Assembly (NCBI GenBank): GCA_007693385.1
Contig: REDR01000034.1
Location: 1 to 43,915, forward strand
Direction of reading: 5' to 3'
Length of the DNA: 43,915 bases
Source of the DNA: Anaerolineaceae bacterium
GTDB taxonomy: Bacteria; Chloroflexota; Anaerolineae; Aggregatilineales; Phototrophicaceae
Shown: positions 32,548-40,151 of the stretch, one piece after another
Layout of the letters: each line of letters starts with the position of its first letter
How positions within the stretch are numbered: position 1 is the stretch's first letter
Program-made: the position numbers and the translations under genes
The notes under the pieces: model-generated
Databases searched by the model: none
What the model was told of the DNA's origin: nothing
Seen by the model: only the letters and a program-made list of their open reading frames with translations

Positions 32548-33729
32548 CTATCCGGTAGAATCCACCGTGAGCGCGGCGACCACACAAAGCAACTGTCGCA
32601 CGCCGTCAGCGATGGGCGCTCGCTCGATGTATTCGTCGATGCGGTGCGCGTTGGAGCCACGGGTGACGCCTAATGTCACCGTCGGGCATCCCGCCGCTAG
32701 CGGAATATTGCCGTCGGTGCTACCCGTCGCCAGCGTGCCGCGCACGCCCATGCGATCCAGCACATCCAGCGCCAGCCGTACCAGCCCATGCTCCGCCGGT
32801 ATGCGCCCCGCCGGACGATCCCCGACGACATCGACGCGGAAGGCCAGATCGTCAGCCGTCATCTGTTTGATGTGGCGGCGCACGGACTCTTCCAGCTTTC
32901 GCAGTTCCGCCGCCGTCTCGGAGCGCATATCCAGCCACATTTCAGCGTGCGATGCGATGGTGTTCACCGACTGTCCGCCGCCGATCACGCCGATGTTTAA
33001 TGTAGTGCGCGGCTTTTGCGGCGGGTTGATTTCGGCGATGGCCGCCCCCAGACGCATCAAGCCGTGTATCGCGCTGGCGTTGCCGTAATGCGCCCAGCTA
33101 TGACCGCCTTCGGCCTGCGCGACGATGTGCAGGCGGCGCACCGCGATTCCCTCGTGGTAGACGTGCCCGTAGGCCATGCCCTCGATATTGACGACGGCGG
33201 AGACTTCCCCGCGCAGGCGCTCAAACGCCATCCGCATCCCGCCCAGATCGCCCAGCCCTTCCTCTCTGCTGGTCGCCACGAACCACACATCACGCCGCAA
33301 CGGGATGCCCAGACGCCGCAGACCGGCGGCCACGCCCAGCAATCCGGCCACGCCCAGACTGTTATCGCCCAATCCCGGGCCGTAGATGTCTTCGCCCGCT
33401 TCGCGGATTGTCAGATCGGTAGCGGCGGGGAATACCGTGTCGGTATGGGCGACGACCATCACCGCCGCGCCGGTGCGGAACGATGACGCGGCCAACCGCC
33501 CGTATACGTTGAAGCGCTCGTCTATCACTACATCACGCAGGCCGAGCGCGTTGAATTGTCCGGCCACATAGTCCGCCCGTGCCGCTTCGTCAAACGTCGG
33601 CGCGGGGATGGCCTGTATCGCCAGCGCCCACGCTAACACCTCGTCGGGCAGGCCATCGCAGAATGGATCGCGGTTGAGTCGCGGCCACAGTGAAAGCGCC
33701 ATCTGGCGGCTCTCATCAAAATCTATCAT
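32548..33729 (-). CDS. M20-family zinc peptidase/deacylase
   Basis: A 393-aa dimetal hydrolase of the M20 family (ArgE/DapE/CPG2 group), which cleaves small peptides or N-acyl amino acids. Visible ligands and catalysts: His95 with Asp97 in VAHTDTVFP, bridging Asp122 in GPGLGDNSLG, Glu156-Glu157 in TSREEGLGDLGG, Glu183 in NIEG, and His362 in SNAHRIDEYIE. The inserted dimerisation domain contains AEGGHSWAHYGNASAIH and IGGGQSVNTIASHAEMWLDMRS. AGGAAGG at 33746-33740 is 10 bases before ATG 33729. The complete active site suggests a working enzyme, but the substrate is not predictable. Divergent from the winged-helix regulator at 33851. Confidence 0.9.
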   Translation of the reverse strand: MIDFDESRQMALSLWPRLNRDPFCDGLPDEVLAWALAIQAIPAPTFDEAARADYVAGQFNALGLRDVVIDERFNVYGRLAASSFRTGAAVMVVAHTDTVFPAATDLTIREAGEDIYGPGLGDNSLGVAGLLGVAAGLRRLGIPLRRDVWFVATSREEGLGDLGGMRMAFERLRGEVSAVVNIEGMAYGHVYHEGIAVRRLHIVAQAEGGHSWAHYGNASAIHGLMRLGAAIAEINPPQKPRTTLNIGVIGGGQSVNTIASHAEMWLDMRSETAAELRKLEESVRRHIKQMTADDLAFRVDVVGDRPAGRIPAEHGLVRLALDVLDRMGVRGTLATGSTDGNIPLAAGCPTVTLGVTRGSNAHRIDEYIERAPIADGVRQLLCVVAALTVDSTG

Positions 33730-33750
33730 GCACCTACATCCTTCCTGTGA

Positions 33751-33756
33751 TATAAT
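33751..33756 (+). promoter_or_regulatory. Candidate -10 box in the divergent peptidase/regulator gap
   Basis: TATAAT at 33751-33756 is a consensus -10 for the plus-strand regulator gene, but no -35 is recognisable. The leader would be about 90 bases and contains a 7-bp inverted repeat (TTATGCC 33789-33795 with GGCATAA 33813-33819). The minus-strand peptidase promoter probably overlaps it (TTGTGG about 30 bases upstream of the peptidase ribosome binding site). Confidence 0.35.
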
Positions 33757-33850
33757 CGCTTTCGCAGATAAACCCACAACCCTTATGATTATGCCGCAGA
33801 TCATCCCAAAATGGCATAAGTGTCCGCTAATGGCATCCTGAGGAGTGATT

Positions 33851-34504
33851 ATGGCCTATGCCACAATCCTTTACATTCATCGTCCCACTACAAAGGACGA
33901 ACCGACATTAGCGAGTCTTTCGCGCAAATATACCGTGAAATGTGTTACAAGCGGCAAAGAGGCGCTGACATTAATCGCTAGTTTCCAGCCGGATGTCGTC
34001 GTGCTGGATGCGGCCAGCTTGCGGACGGCGGGCGGGCGCATCTGCCGTAACATCAAGGCGGCTTTGCCGGATGTGCCGTTGATTCACATTCCGCCGGATG
34101 AAAACGCTGAATCCTGCGCCGATGTCGTGCTGACCGAGCCGACACTGCGCCGCCTGTCGAATAGCATCGGGCGCTTCCTCACGCGCAAGACAGAGGAGGT
34201 ACTGGAATATGGGCCGTTTTACATGAACGTGCCGCGCCGCATCTTGATTTCACACGGCGAAGAGAAGCAATTGACGCCCAAGCAGGCCAAGCTGGTCGCG
34301 CTGTTCCTGCGCCACCCCGAAGAGACGCTTGACCGCAAAACGATCATGTCGCGGGTGTGGGAGACGGAATACATCGGCGATACGCGCACGCTGGACGTGC
34401 ATATTCGCTGGTTGCGCCGCGTGATGGAATGCGGCAACAAAAAACCGCGCTACCTCAAGACGGTGCGCGGCGTCGGCTACCGGCTAGATTTAACCCCGCA
34501 ATAA
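33851..34504 (+). CDS. OmpR-type winged-helix regulator with atypical receiver
   Basis: A 217-aa DNA-binding regulator. The receiver part (1-112) keeps Asp53 in VVVLDAASL, but the acidic pair normally near residue 10 is His10-Arg11, and the conserved Lys-Pro is Glu96-Pro97 (LTEPT). Phosphorylation by the usual mechanism is therefore doubtful. Residues 122-215 are an intact OmpR/PhoB winged helix: LTPKQAKLVALFLRHPEE, TIMSRVW, TRTLDVHIRWLRR and the final RYLKTVRGVGYRL. GAGGAG at 33840-33845 fits ATG 33851. Its receiver shares the Glu-Pro substitution with the protein at 31626, which suggests a common atypical receiver subfamily. No partner kinase is adjacent. Confidence 0.9.
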   Translation: MAYATILYIHRPTTKDEPTLASLSRKYTVKCVTSGKEALTLIASFQPDVVVLDAASLRTAGGRICRNIKAALPDVPLIHIPPDENAESCADVVLTEPTLRRLSNSIGRFLTRKTEEVLEYGPFYMNVPRRILISHGEEKQLTPKQAKLVALFLRHPEETLDRKTIMSRVWETEYIGDTRTLDVHIRWLRRVMECGNKKPRYLKTVRGVGYRLDLTPQ

Positions 34505-34516
34505 ATCCCGAAACGA

Positions 34517-35149
34517 TTACTCGTCGTTTTTATCGCTGGTGCGCTTCAGGCTGATGTTCGGCCTGTTGTGCGCGGGGCGTTCCTCGTGATGGGCGTCTAC
34601 TTCTTCGCGCAGGGATACCTGCGGGAAGGCATGACCGCCGCTTTCTTCCGGTTGCTCATCATCCAGCACGGGGGAGGGCGGGGCGTAGTCGCTGTCCGCT
34701 TCCGGTACTGTATGCGCCACCGAATTGATGCCGTTGCGTACCGTGTTCAAATTCTTCTGTAAGCTCTGCTCCAGACGGCGCAGGACTTCCAGAACGTAGG
34801 TGTCGGCCTCGTCGCGGATGCGCTGTGCTTCCTGCCGCGCTTCTTCCAGCACGTTGGCGGCGCGGTTCTGCGCGGCCTGCACGCTGACCTCTTGATCGAT
34901 CATTTCCTCGCCTTTGGCGCGGGCTTGCTGTAAGATGCGGGCGGCCTCTTCGTTGGCCTGCGCCAGCACGCGATCACGTTGGCCGAGAATCCGGTTGGCC
35001 TTTTCGATCTCCTCAGGAATCGAGATTCGCATCTGGTCGATCAGTTCCAGCGCTCGCTCTTCGTCAATCATCGTGAAGCGGCTGAATGGCATGTGCCGCC
35101 CCTCGTCAATCAAGTCTTCTAATCTATCTACCAGATGTTGAATGTCCAT
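34517..35149 (-). CDS. Coiled-coil protein (DivIVA/SepIVA-like appearance)
   Basis: A 210-aa cytoplasmic protein. It begins MDIQHLVDRLEDLIDEGRHM, then a conserved-looking segment (FTMIDEERALELIDQMRISIPEEI), a long coiled coil (about 45-140, rich in Ala, Glu, Gln and Arg), and a disordered acidic tail ending in basic residues. The short N-terminal block followed by a coiled coil is reminiscent of DivIVA-type proteins and of actinobacterial SepIVA, which in Mycobacterium smegmatis is encoded near coaD. That comparison is from memory and unproven. Automated annotation may mislabel it as ATP synthase subunit b because of the coiled coil. It is 15 bases downstream of coaD, with GGGAG before the ATG. 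Confidence 0.75.
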   Translation of the reverse strand: MDIQHLVDRLEDLIDEGRHMPFSRFTMIDEERALELIDQMRISIPEEIEKANRILGQRDRVLAQANEEAARILQQARAKGEEMIDQEVSVQAAQNRAANVLEEARQEAQRIRDEADTYVLEVLRRLEQSLQKNLNTVRNGINSVAHTVPEADSDYAPPSPVLDDEQPEESGGHAFPQVSLREEVDAHHEERPAHNRPNISLKRTSDKNDE

Positions 35150-35164
35150 TTATCACCGCTCCCA

Positions 35165-35710
35165 CTATTCAGAGATAATTTGGCCGCTTTTAGCAACTTT
35201 CAGCTTTCCGGCTTCTTGCGCTTCTTCGATTTCAGCATAACGCAGGCGGAGTGCTTCCGCCACATAATCGGGCACCGCCCAGCTCACATCGCCGCCTAGC
35301 TCGGCGATCTCGCGGATGGTGCTAGAACTGATGTGAACGTGGCGCTCATCGGTCATGATCGACACCGTTTCGATGTCGGGCGCTAACTTCTTGTTGGCGA
35401 GTCCCATGCGGAACTCGAACTCGAAATCGGAGAAGACGCGCAGACCGCGCACAATCGCCATGCCGTCCACCTCACGCACGAAGGAGACCGTCATGCCGGA
35501 AAACTTCATCACGTCAATGGTATCATAATCCTTAAACGCTAATTGCGCCAACCGTACCCGTTCATCCACCGAGAACAGCATCGGTTTTTTCGGTTTATCA
35601 TATACAGCAACAATCAGTTTATCAAATATTTTGTCGGCGCGTAAAGCAATATCAATATGCCCGTTGTGTATCGGGTTCAAAGATGCCGGATAAACGCCAA
35701 TTTTTGACAT
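35165..35710 (-). CDS. coaD: Pantetheine-phosphate adenylyltransferase
   Basis: Transfers AMP from ATP to 4'-phosphopantetheine in coenzyme A synthesis. The nucleotidyltransferase HxGH motif is present (NPIHNGHIDIA). The CoaD-specific block RVFSDFEFEFRMGLANKKLAPDIETVSIMT is divided between LRVFSDFEFEFRMGL and NKKLAPDIETV, and the C-terminal HISSSTIREIAELGGDVS follows. The N-terminal motif reads YPASLNPIHNGH, where typical CoaD has YPG-S/T-F-D-P; the Asp to Asn change is closer to the NadD style, but the rest is clearly CoaD. Length 181 aa is slightly above usual. GGAG lies 6 bases before ATG 35710. Divergent from comEC with a 72-base gap. Confidence 0.9.
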   Translation of the reverse strand: MSKIGVYPASLNPIHNGHIDIALRADKIFDKLIVAVYDKPKKPMLFSVDERVRLAQLAFKDYDTIDVMKFSGMTVSFVREVDGMAIVRGLRVFSDFEFEFRMGLANKKLAPDIETVSIMTDERHVHISSSTIREIAELGGDVSWAVPDYVAEALRLRYAEIEEAQEAGKLKVAKSGQIISE

Positions 35711-35782
35711 TGTTTTCTCCAAACGTTAAAACATAGCATCTATTGTAGACTGTTTTTGCGAAGTTCGCTAACGGGGAATCTT

Positions 35783-38158
35783 ATGCGGCTGGTTTATATC
35801 ACGCTGGGATGGGTGGCCGGATTGCTGGTCGCCGCGTATCACAGCGACCTGACGGCGGCCACATGGGGCTTTCTGGCGCTGGTCATGGTGCTGGCTACCG
35901 CGCTGAATCGTGGCAATCGTCCGTTCTTCCTGCTGAACGTCATCGCGCTGGCGCTGGTGCTGGCCGGTTGGCGCTATGCGGCGTCGCCGTCGTCGGCGGG
36001 CATCACCGCATTTAACGATAGCGGCGGCCTGACCATCGTCGGTACGGTGACCGATGCGCCGGACATCACTGACACTTACGCTCTGCTCCGCGTCGATGTC
36101 CAGCAGGTGCGGCGCGGCGGCGAGCAGACCGCCGTAGACGGCGCGGTGCTGGTGCGTGCCCTCCGTAATACTACCGCCACCTACGGCGACACGGTGCAGG
36201 CTACCGGCTTTTTGAATTCGCCGGGCCGCATTGACGATTTCGACTATGGGGCGTATCTAGCGCGGCGCGGCATTTATGGCCTGCTGGATCGCGCTCAGGT
36301 GACGGTGATTGAGACGGGGGATGGTGCGCCGCTTCGCGCCCTGTTGATCGCGGCACGGTCAGCCGCCATCGACCATATACGGGCGTATCTGCCGGAACCG
36401 CAGGCCGGATTCATCAGCGCGATATTGACCGGTGATCGACGCGGCATCACGCCAGAACTGAGCGCGGCTTTTCGGGATACCGGCGCGGCGCATCTGCTGG
36501 CGATAAGCGGCTTTAATATGGTCATCATCGCCGGTATGGTGTACGCGGTGTTACGCGGCCTGTTCTACGGACGACGCTGGCCGCCGGTTTGGGGCACGGC
36601 GGTCATCATCATCGTGTATGCGATTTTCGCGGGCGGTGCGCCGTCGGTTCTGCGTGCCGCGCTGATGAGCAGTCTGCTGTTCTTCGCGGATGGCTTCCAG
36701 CGCCGGACGTTCGTCCCGGCGTCAATCGGGCTGGCTGTCATCGTGTTGACCGCGCTCGATCCCTACGCGCTATGGGATGTCGGCTTTCAGTTGAGTTTAT
36801 GCGCGGTGCTGGGGTTGGCGTTTCTGGTTGATCCTCTCAAGCGGATGATGCGCGGCGGGTTGAGCAAGCTGGGATTCGGCGCGGGCGCGGAGCGCCTCAC
36901 CGCGTTACTGGAAGGCCCGGTCATCGTGACGCTAGCCGCGCAGATCGCGGTCACGCCGCTATTGTTGCTGGTGTTCGGGCAGGTGAGCGGCGCGTTCTTG
37001 CCCGTCAACGCGCTCATCATTCCGGTACATGCTTATGTGCTGGCGTTCGGCTGGCTGGGGCTGATCGCTTTCATGATCCCGCCGCTATCACAGGCGGCGC
37101 TATGGGTGGCGATGGCGCTGGCGTCGTGGACGCTGGGCATTGTACAGGGCTTCGCGGATTTGAATCTGGCGATGATTGGCTTTTACGTCGCGCCGGAATG
37201 GGTGGCTTCGTTCTATGTGTTATGCTTGGGGGTGCTGATGGTCAATGCGACACAGCCTGATTGGTGGCTGGGGATTTTGCGCTTTTTGCGCGGGCGGGCG
37301 ATATTTACCGGCATGTTATTCAGCGCGGCGGCCATCCTGCTATTGATGGCCGGTCTGGTTACGTCGCGCCCCGCCGGACGACTCGACGTGTGGTTTCTGG
37401 ACGTGGGCGGCTATAACGCGGTGTTGATCCAGACGCCGGACGGCGCACAAATCCTGATTGACGGAGGCCGCGCCCCGTCGCGCCTACTGAGCGCCATCGG
37501 CGGGCGCATCCCCTTTCATGATCGCCAGATTGAGGTGGTCGCCATCACCAGCGCTAACGCGATAGTGAACGCGGCGCTAGATGATGTGCTGAATCGTTAT
37601 CGCGCCGGATTGGTCATCACCAACGATCAGCCGAACCGCAGTGCGTTATATGCCGACATGATGGCGAACGCCGCCCACGCGCTACGCGATTCGCCGGCTT
37701 CGTTGCCGTATGGCGTTCGCGCTGGCTACAGCGTGACGTTCAGCGACGGCGTGACGCTGGAAGTCCTGCATCCGCAGGCCGAACCCTCTATTCTTGATGA
37801 TCTGCATGATGTATCGCTGGTTCTGCGCGTGCGCTATGGCGATGTATCGTTCCTCATCACCGGCAACGCCACACCGGACGCACAGCAGGCAATGCTAGAG
37901 GCGGGGGTTGATGTCGGCGCGACGGTGTTACAAATTCCGGCACAGGGGCGGGCGCGGACGCTCTCCGCCGATTTTCTGCGGATGGTAGCGCCCAGCGCGG
38001 TTGTGGTGCAGACCGACAGGCGGCGCTGGCCGGAATCGCCGCATCCCGACACGCTGGCATTGATCGCGGAAGATGTGCCGGTCTTTTACGCCGATCAAGG
38101 CGTGACGCGCCACTTCTGGACAGATGGCGCGACACTGCACACCACCGCCGACGATTAG
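35783..38158 (+). CDS. comEC: ComEC/Rec2 family protein with degenerate beta-lactamase-like domain
   Basis: A 791-aa membrane protein of the DNA-uptake channel family. Order: two N-terminal helices; an OB-like DUF4131 domain (about 75-185, IVGTVTDAPDITDTYALLRV); the Competence domain with many helices (about 190-500, including FRDTGAAHLLAISGFNMVII); and a C-terminal metallo-beta-lactamase-like domain (about 535-785). In active relatives this domain has D-x-G-Q-G-D, a His-x-His-x-Asp-His loop and later His/Asp ligands. Here the matching places read DVGGYNA, AITSANAIVN (587-596), ITGNA and IPAQGRA, so no metal ligands remain. The channel part looks intact. GGGGA at 35773-35777 fits ATG 35783. 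The gene ends in a 4-base overlap with the convergent 38155 gene. Confidence 0.9.
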   Translation: MRLVYITLGWVAGLLVAAYHSDLTAATWGFLALVMVLATALNRGNRPFFLLNVIALALVLAGWRYAASPSSAGITAFNDSGGLTIVGTVTDAPDITDTYALLRVDVQQVRRGGEQTAVDGAVLVRALRNTTATYGDTVQATGFLNSPGRIDDFDYGAYLARRGIYGLLDRAQVTVIETGDGAPLRALLIAARSAAIDHIRAYLPEPQAGFISAILTGDRRGITPELSAAFRDTGAAHLLAISGFNMVIIAGMVYAVLRGLFYGRRWPPVWGTAVIIIVYAIFAGGAPSVLRAALMSSLLFFADGFQRRTFVPASIGLAVIVLTALDPYALWDVGFQLSLCAVLGLAFLVDPLKRMMRGGLSKLGFGAGAERLTALLEGPVIVTLAAQIAVTPLLLLVFGQVSGAFLPVNALIIPVHAYVLAFGWLGLIAFMIPPLSQAALWVAMALASWTLGIVQGFADLNLAMIGFYVAPEWVASFYVLCLGVLMVNATQPDWWLGILRFLRGRAIFTGMLFSAAAILLLMAGLVTSRPAGRLDVWFLDVGGYNAVLIQTPDGAQILIDGGRAPSRLLSAIGGRIPFHDRQIEVVAITSANAIVNAALDDVLNRYRAGLVITNDQPNRSALYADMMANAAHALRDSPASLPYGVRAGYSVTFSDGVTLEVLHPQAEPSILDDLHDVSLVLRVRYGDVSFLITGNATPDAQQAMLEAGVDVGATVLQIPAQGRARTLSADFLRMVAPSAVVVQTDRRRWPESPHPDTLALIAEDVPVFYADQGVTRHFWTDGATLHTTADD

Positions 38159-38937
38159 CGCTTGCGTCGTTTGGCGCGGGCTTCCTGTGCGCGGCGCAGG
38201 ATTTCGGCGGCCTCCGCCGCAGATGACTCATCCGGCGATTTAACGGCGGGCGCTTGCGGCGTGTCGCCGTCGTCGGCGTCCAGCTTGCCGAGCGCCCGCG
38301 CCCGCGCTTCCAGCGCCGCGATGATGCTCCCGTCCTGATGCATCCGCCAGCTTATCGCGTGCCAGTACAGATATTTAGCGGTATTCTGCGCCTGTTCGCG
38401 CAAGGTCGGGTCGGGATCGTGCAAAAAGATGTTGACCAGATGCGGCAGAGCCGCCATGTTTTTCAACTCGAACAGCCGCGCCATCGCTTGCGAACGGGCG
38501 GTGCGGTCATCGGCGCGTAGCGCGTTGAGTGGCCGCTGGATGTCGGCCTGTGTCGGTTGTTCCGGACGCTGATAAATCAGATCGGTCATTGACCGGTGGC
38601 GCTGGTTAATCAGGTCGGCCATGCTGATGTTGTTGGCGTCCAGTTGTTGCAGAAGGCGCAATTCTTTCTCGGTGGGCATGTTCTCGATAGCGCGATTCAT
38701 GCCGAAGTAGTTGAACAGCGCGTCCATCGTGCTGTAACCGGCGGACGATGCCGCCTTCAGTCGTTCGCCCGCCCAGCGTATCGCCGCTTTCACGTCGCTG
38801 TCGGCTTCGCTCTTGAACGCCCGCGCCATCTGCGGCAATAACGCCACTTCATCCAGCGTGCCGATGGTGTGCGCCGCTATCCGGCGGGCGACGGGGTTTT
38901 TATGCGCCAGCCCTTTGAGTAAATGTTCCGGTTGCAT
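38155..38937 (-). CDS. Helical-repeat (HEAT-like) protein of unknown function
   Basis: A 260-aa soluble protein made of helix pairs. HEAT-like units are visible as LLKGLAHKNPVARRIAAHTIGT (shown in part: AHKNPVARRIAAHTIG), LLPQMARAFKSEADSDVKAA and ALPHLVNIFLHDPDPTLREQ. A middle region is rich in Asn, Gln and Met (NISMADLINQRHRSMTDLIY), and the C-terminus is a basic helix (RRAQEARAKRRKR). HEAT proteins are scaffolds or binding adaptors; no catalytic motif is present. ATG 38964 has no ribosome binding site, while ATG 38937 follows AAGGATCGAGACAGG, so the shorter form is preferred. It converges on comEC with a 4-base overlap. Confidence 0.75.
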   Translation of the reverse strand: MQPEHLLKGLAHKNPVARRIAAHTIGTLDEVALLPQMARAFKSEADSDVKAAIRWAGERLKAASSAGYSTMDALFNYFGMNRAIENMPTEKELRLLQQLDANNISMADLINQRHRSMTDLIYQRPEQPTQADIQRPLNALRADDRTARSQAMARLFELKNMAALPHLVNIFLHDPDPTLREQAQNTAKYLYWHAISWRMHQDGSIIAALEARARALGKLDADDGDTPQAPAVKSPDESSAAEAAEILRRAQEARAKRRKR

Positions 38938-39090
38938 CCTGTCTCGATCCTTCCAGCCTTCCATGCAGGCATCGCTTCGACGCCCGCTATACCTTGCTGA
39001 ATCTTTATATAAAAGATAACATGATTCGTGATTTCGTGCGCCTGTCCTGCGATGTTGTTCTGCCCGTTTGGTGATAAGGTGATAGTTCTG

Positions 39091-40146
39091 ATGAAACGAT
39101 GGTTGCTGTGTGTTGTGCCTCTGTTGTGGCTGGCCGTGACGCCGGTCATCGCGCAGGACGACGATGATCTGTTCGGGCCGATTGATAACCGCGAATGGAC
39201 GCCGGTCTATGGCGATTTGTTCAGCATGGCTTACCCGCCGGACTGGGAAGTCGAGACGCAGACCGACGAACTATTCGTCTTTACCAACCACGCTGATGAC
39301 TCCTTTGAGGCGCAGATGCGCTTAGAAGTCCGCGCCGCCGCGACGTTGCAAAGCCTGACTTCAATCGCGGAGGAGGCGGACGCCCTGCTACGATTTTCGC
39401 CGTTTGTCGTTGATTATGGCATCCGCCCCGCGCCCGCCGGTGACAGCTTCTTCAGCTACATCGTGACGGAGGAGGCCGCGTTGAGCGGTAATCCTCAGCG
39501 CACCGTCCATCAGTGGCAGTATTTGTGGCCGTTGGGCAGTCGGGAGATTGTTTTTTCCGGTGAATTACGCACCACGACGGACGCCTTAGACGATGTATTC
39601 GCACCGCCGCGTCTAGCCATGTCTAGCATGTTCACCGCGCTAAACACCATCCGCATTCAAAGCGATGGCGTGGACAATGCGTGGCCGGCCATCGCCAGCA
39701 TCGACGCGACATTTTCCGTCCGCGCCCCTATCGGTTGGGATCGTCTGCCGGAGACGACGGCCAAGCGCCTCTCGTTGTATCACGAAGCGACGGCGAGCAT
39801 CATCAGCATCTCCGTGACCGATCTCGGTGAGGCGGTGCCGTTGTCCGTGCTGGAGTCCGGCTTCGCCGATACACTGCTCAATCGTGGCGTGGAGGACATG
39901 CGACATGATCGCACGAACCGGCCATTCGGGGATACGCTCCGCGCAATAGTTGATTTCCCACTGACGGCCAGCACCGGAGATGGAGAGGCCATCTACCGCC
40001 GCGAGTTGATTTACAATGCTCTGCGCGGCTCACAGTTCATCATCATGAACGCCAGCGCCCCGCTTGAGCAGTGGTCGCCAGAAATAGCCGACACGTTACA
40101 GGCGATACTGGATACTTTCGCGTTTGCGGACGGCGAACCGACGTAA
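39091..40146 (+). CDS. Exported protein with two DcrB/PsbP-like repeats
   Basis: A 351-aa secreted or membrane-tethered protein with signal peptide MKRWLLCVVPLLWLAVTPVI ending AQ. The mature part appears to be two copies of a PsbP/DcrB-like alpha/beta domain. The first starts GDLFSMAYPPDWEVETQTDE (about 38-180), the second ATFSVRAPIGWDRLPETTA (about 205-345). Both open with a strand ending in F-S followed by a P-x-x-W turn, and both end in a helix and an edge strand (SSMFTALNTIRI and QAILDTFAF). The role of such domains in bacteria is poorly known. AAGGTGAT at 39076-39083 is 7 bases from ATG 39091. It converges on ftsK with 5 bases between. Confidence 0.78.
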   Translation: MKRWLLCVVPLLWLAVTPVIAQDDDDLFGPIDNREWTPVYGDLFSMAYPPDWEVETQTDELFVFTNHADDSFEAQMRLEVRAAATLQSLTSIAEEADALLRFSPFVVDYGIRPAPAGDSFFSYIVTEEAALSGNPQRTVHQWQYLWPLGSREIVFSGELRTTTDALDDVFAPPRLAMSSMFTALNTIRIQSDGVDNAWPAIASIDATFSVRAPIGWDRLPETTAKRLSLYHEATASIISISVTDLGEAVPLSVLESGFADTLLNRGVEDMRHDRTNRPFGDTLRAIVDFPLTASTGDGEAIYRRELIYNALRGSQFIIMNASAPLEQWSPEIADTLQAILDTFAFADGEPT

Positions 40147-40151
40147 CCCGA

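Noticed and set aside
32478-32660. N-terminal extension of the GAF protein to 32660
   Set aside because: It runs antiparallel-free but overlapping in another frame with the 3' end of the M20 peptidase gene on the same strand, lacks domain features, and a better start with GGAAAG exists at 32477.
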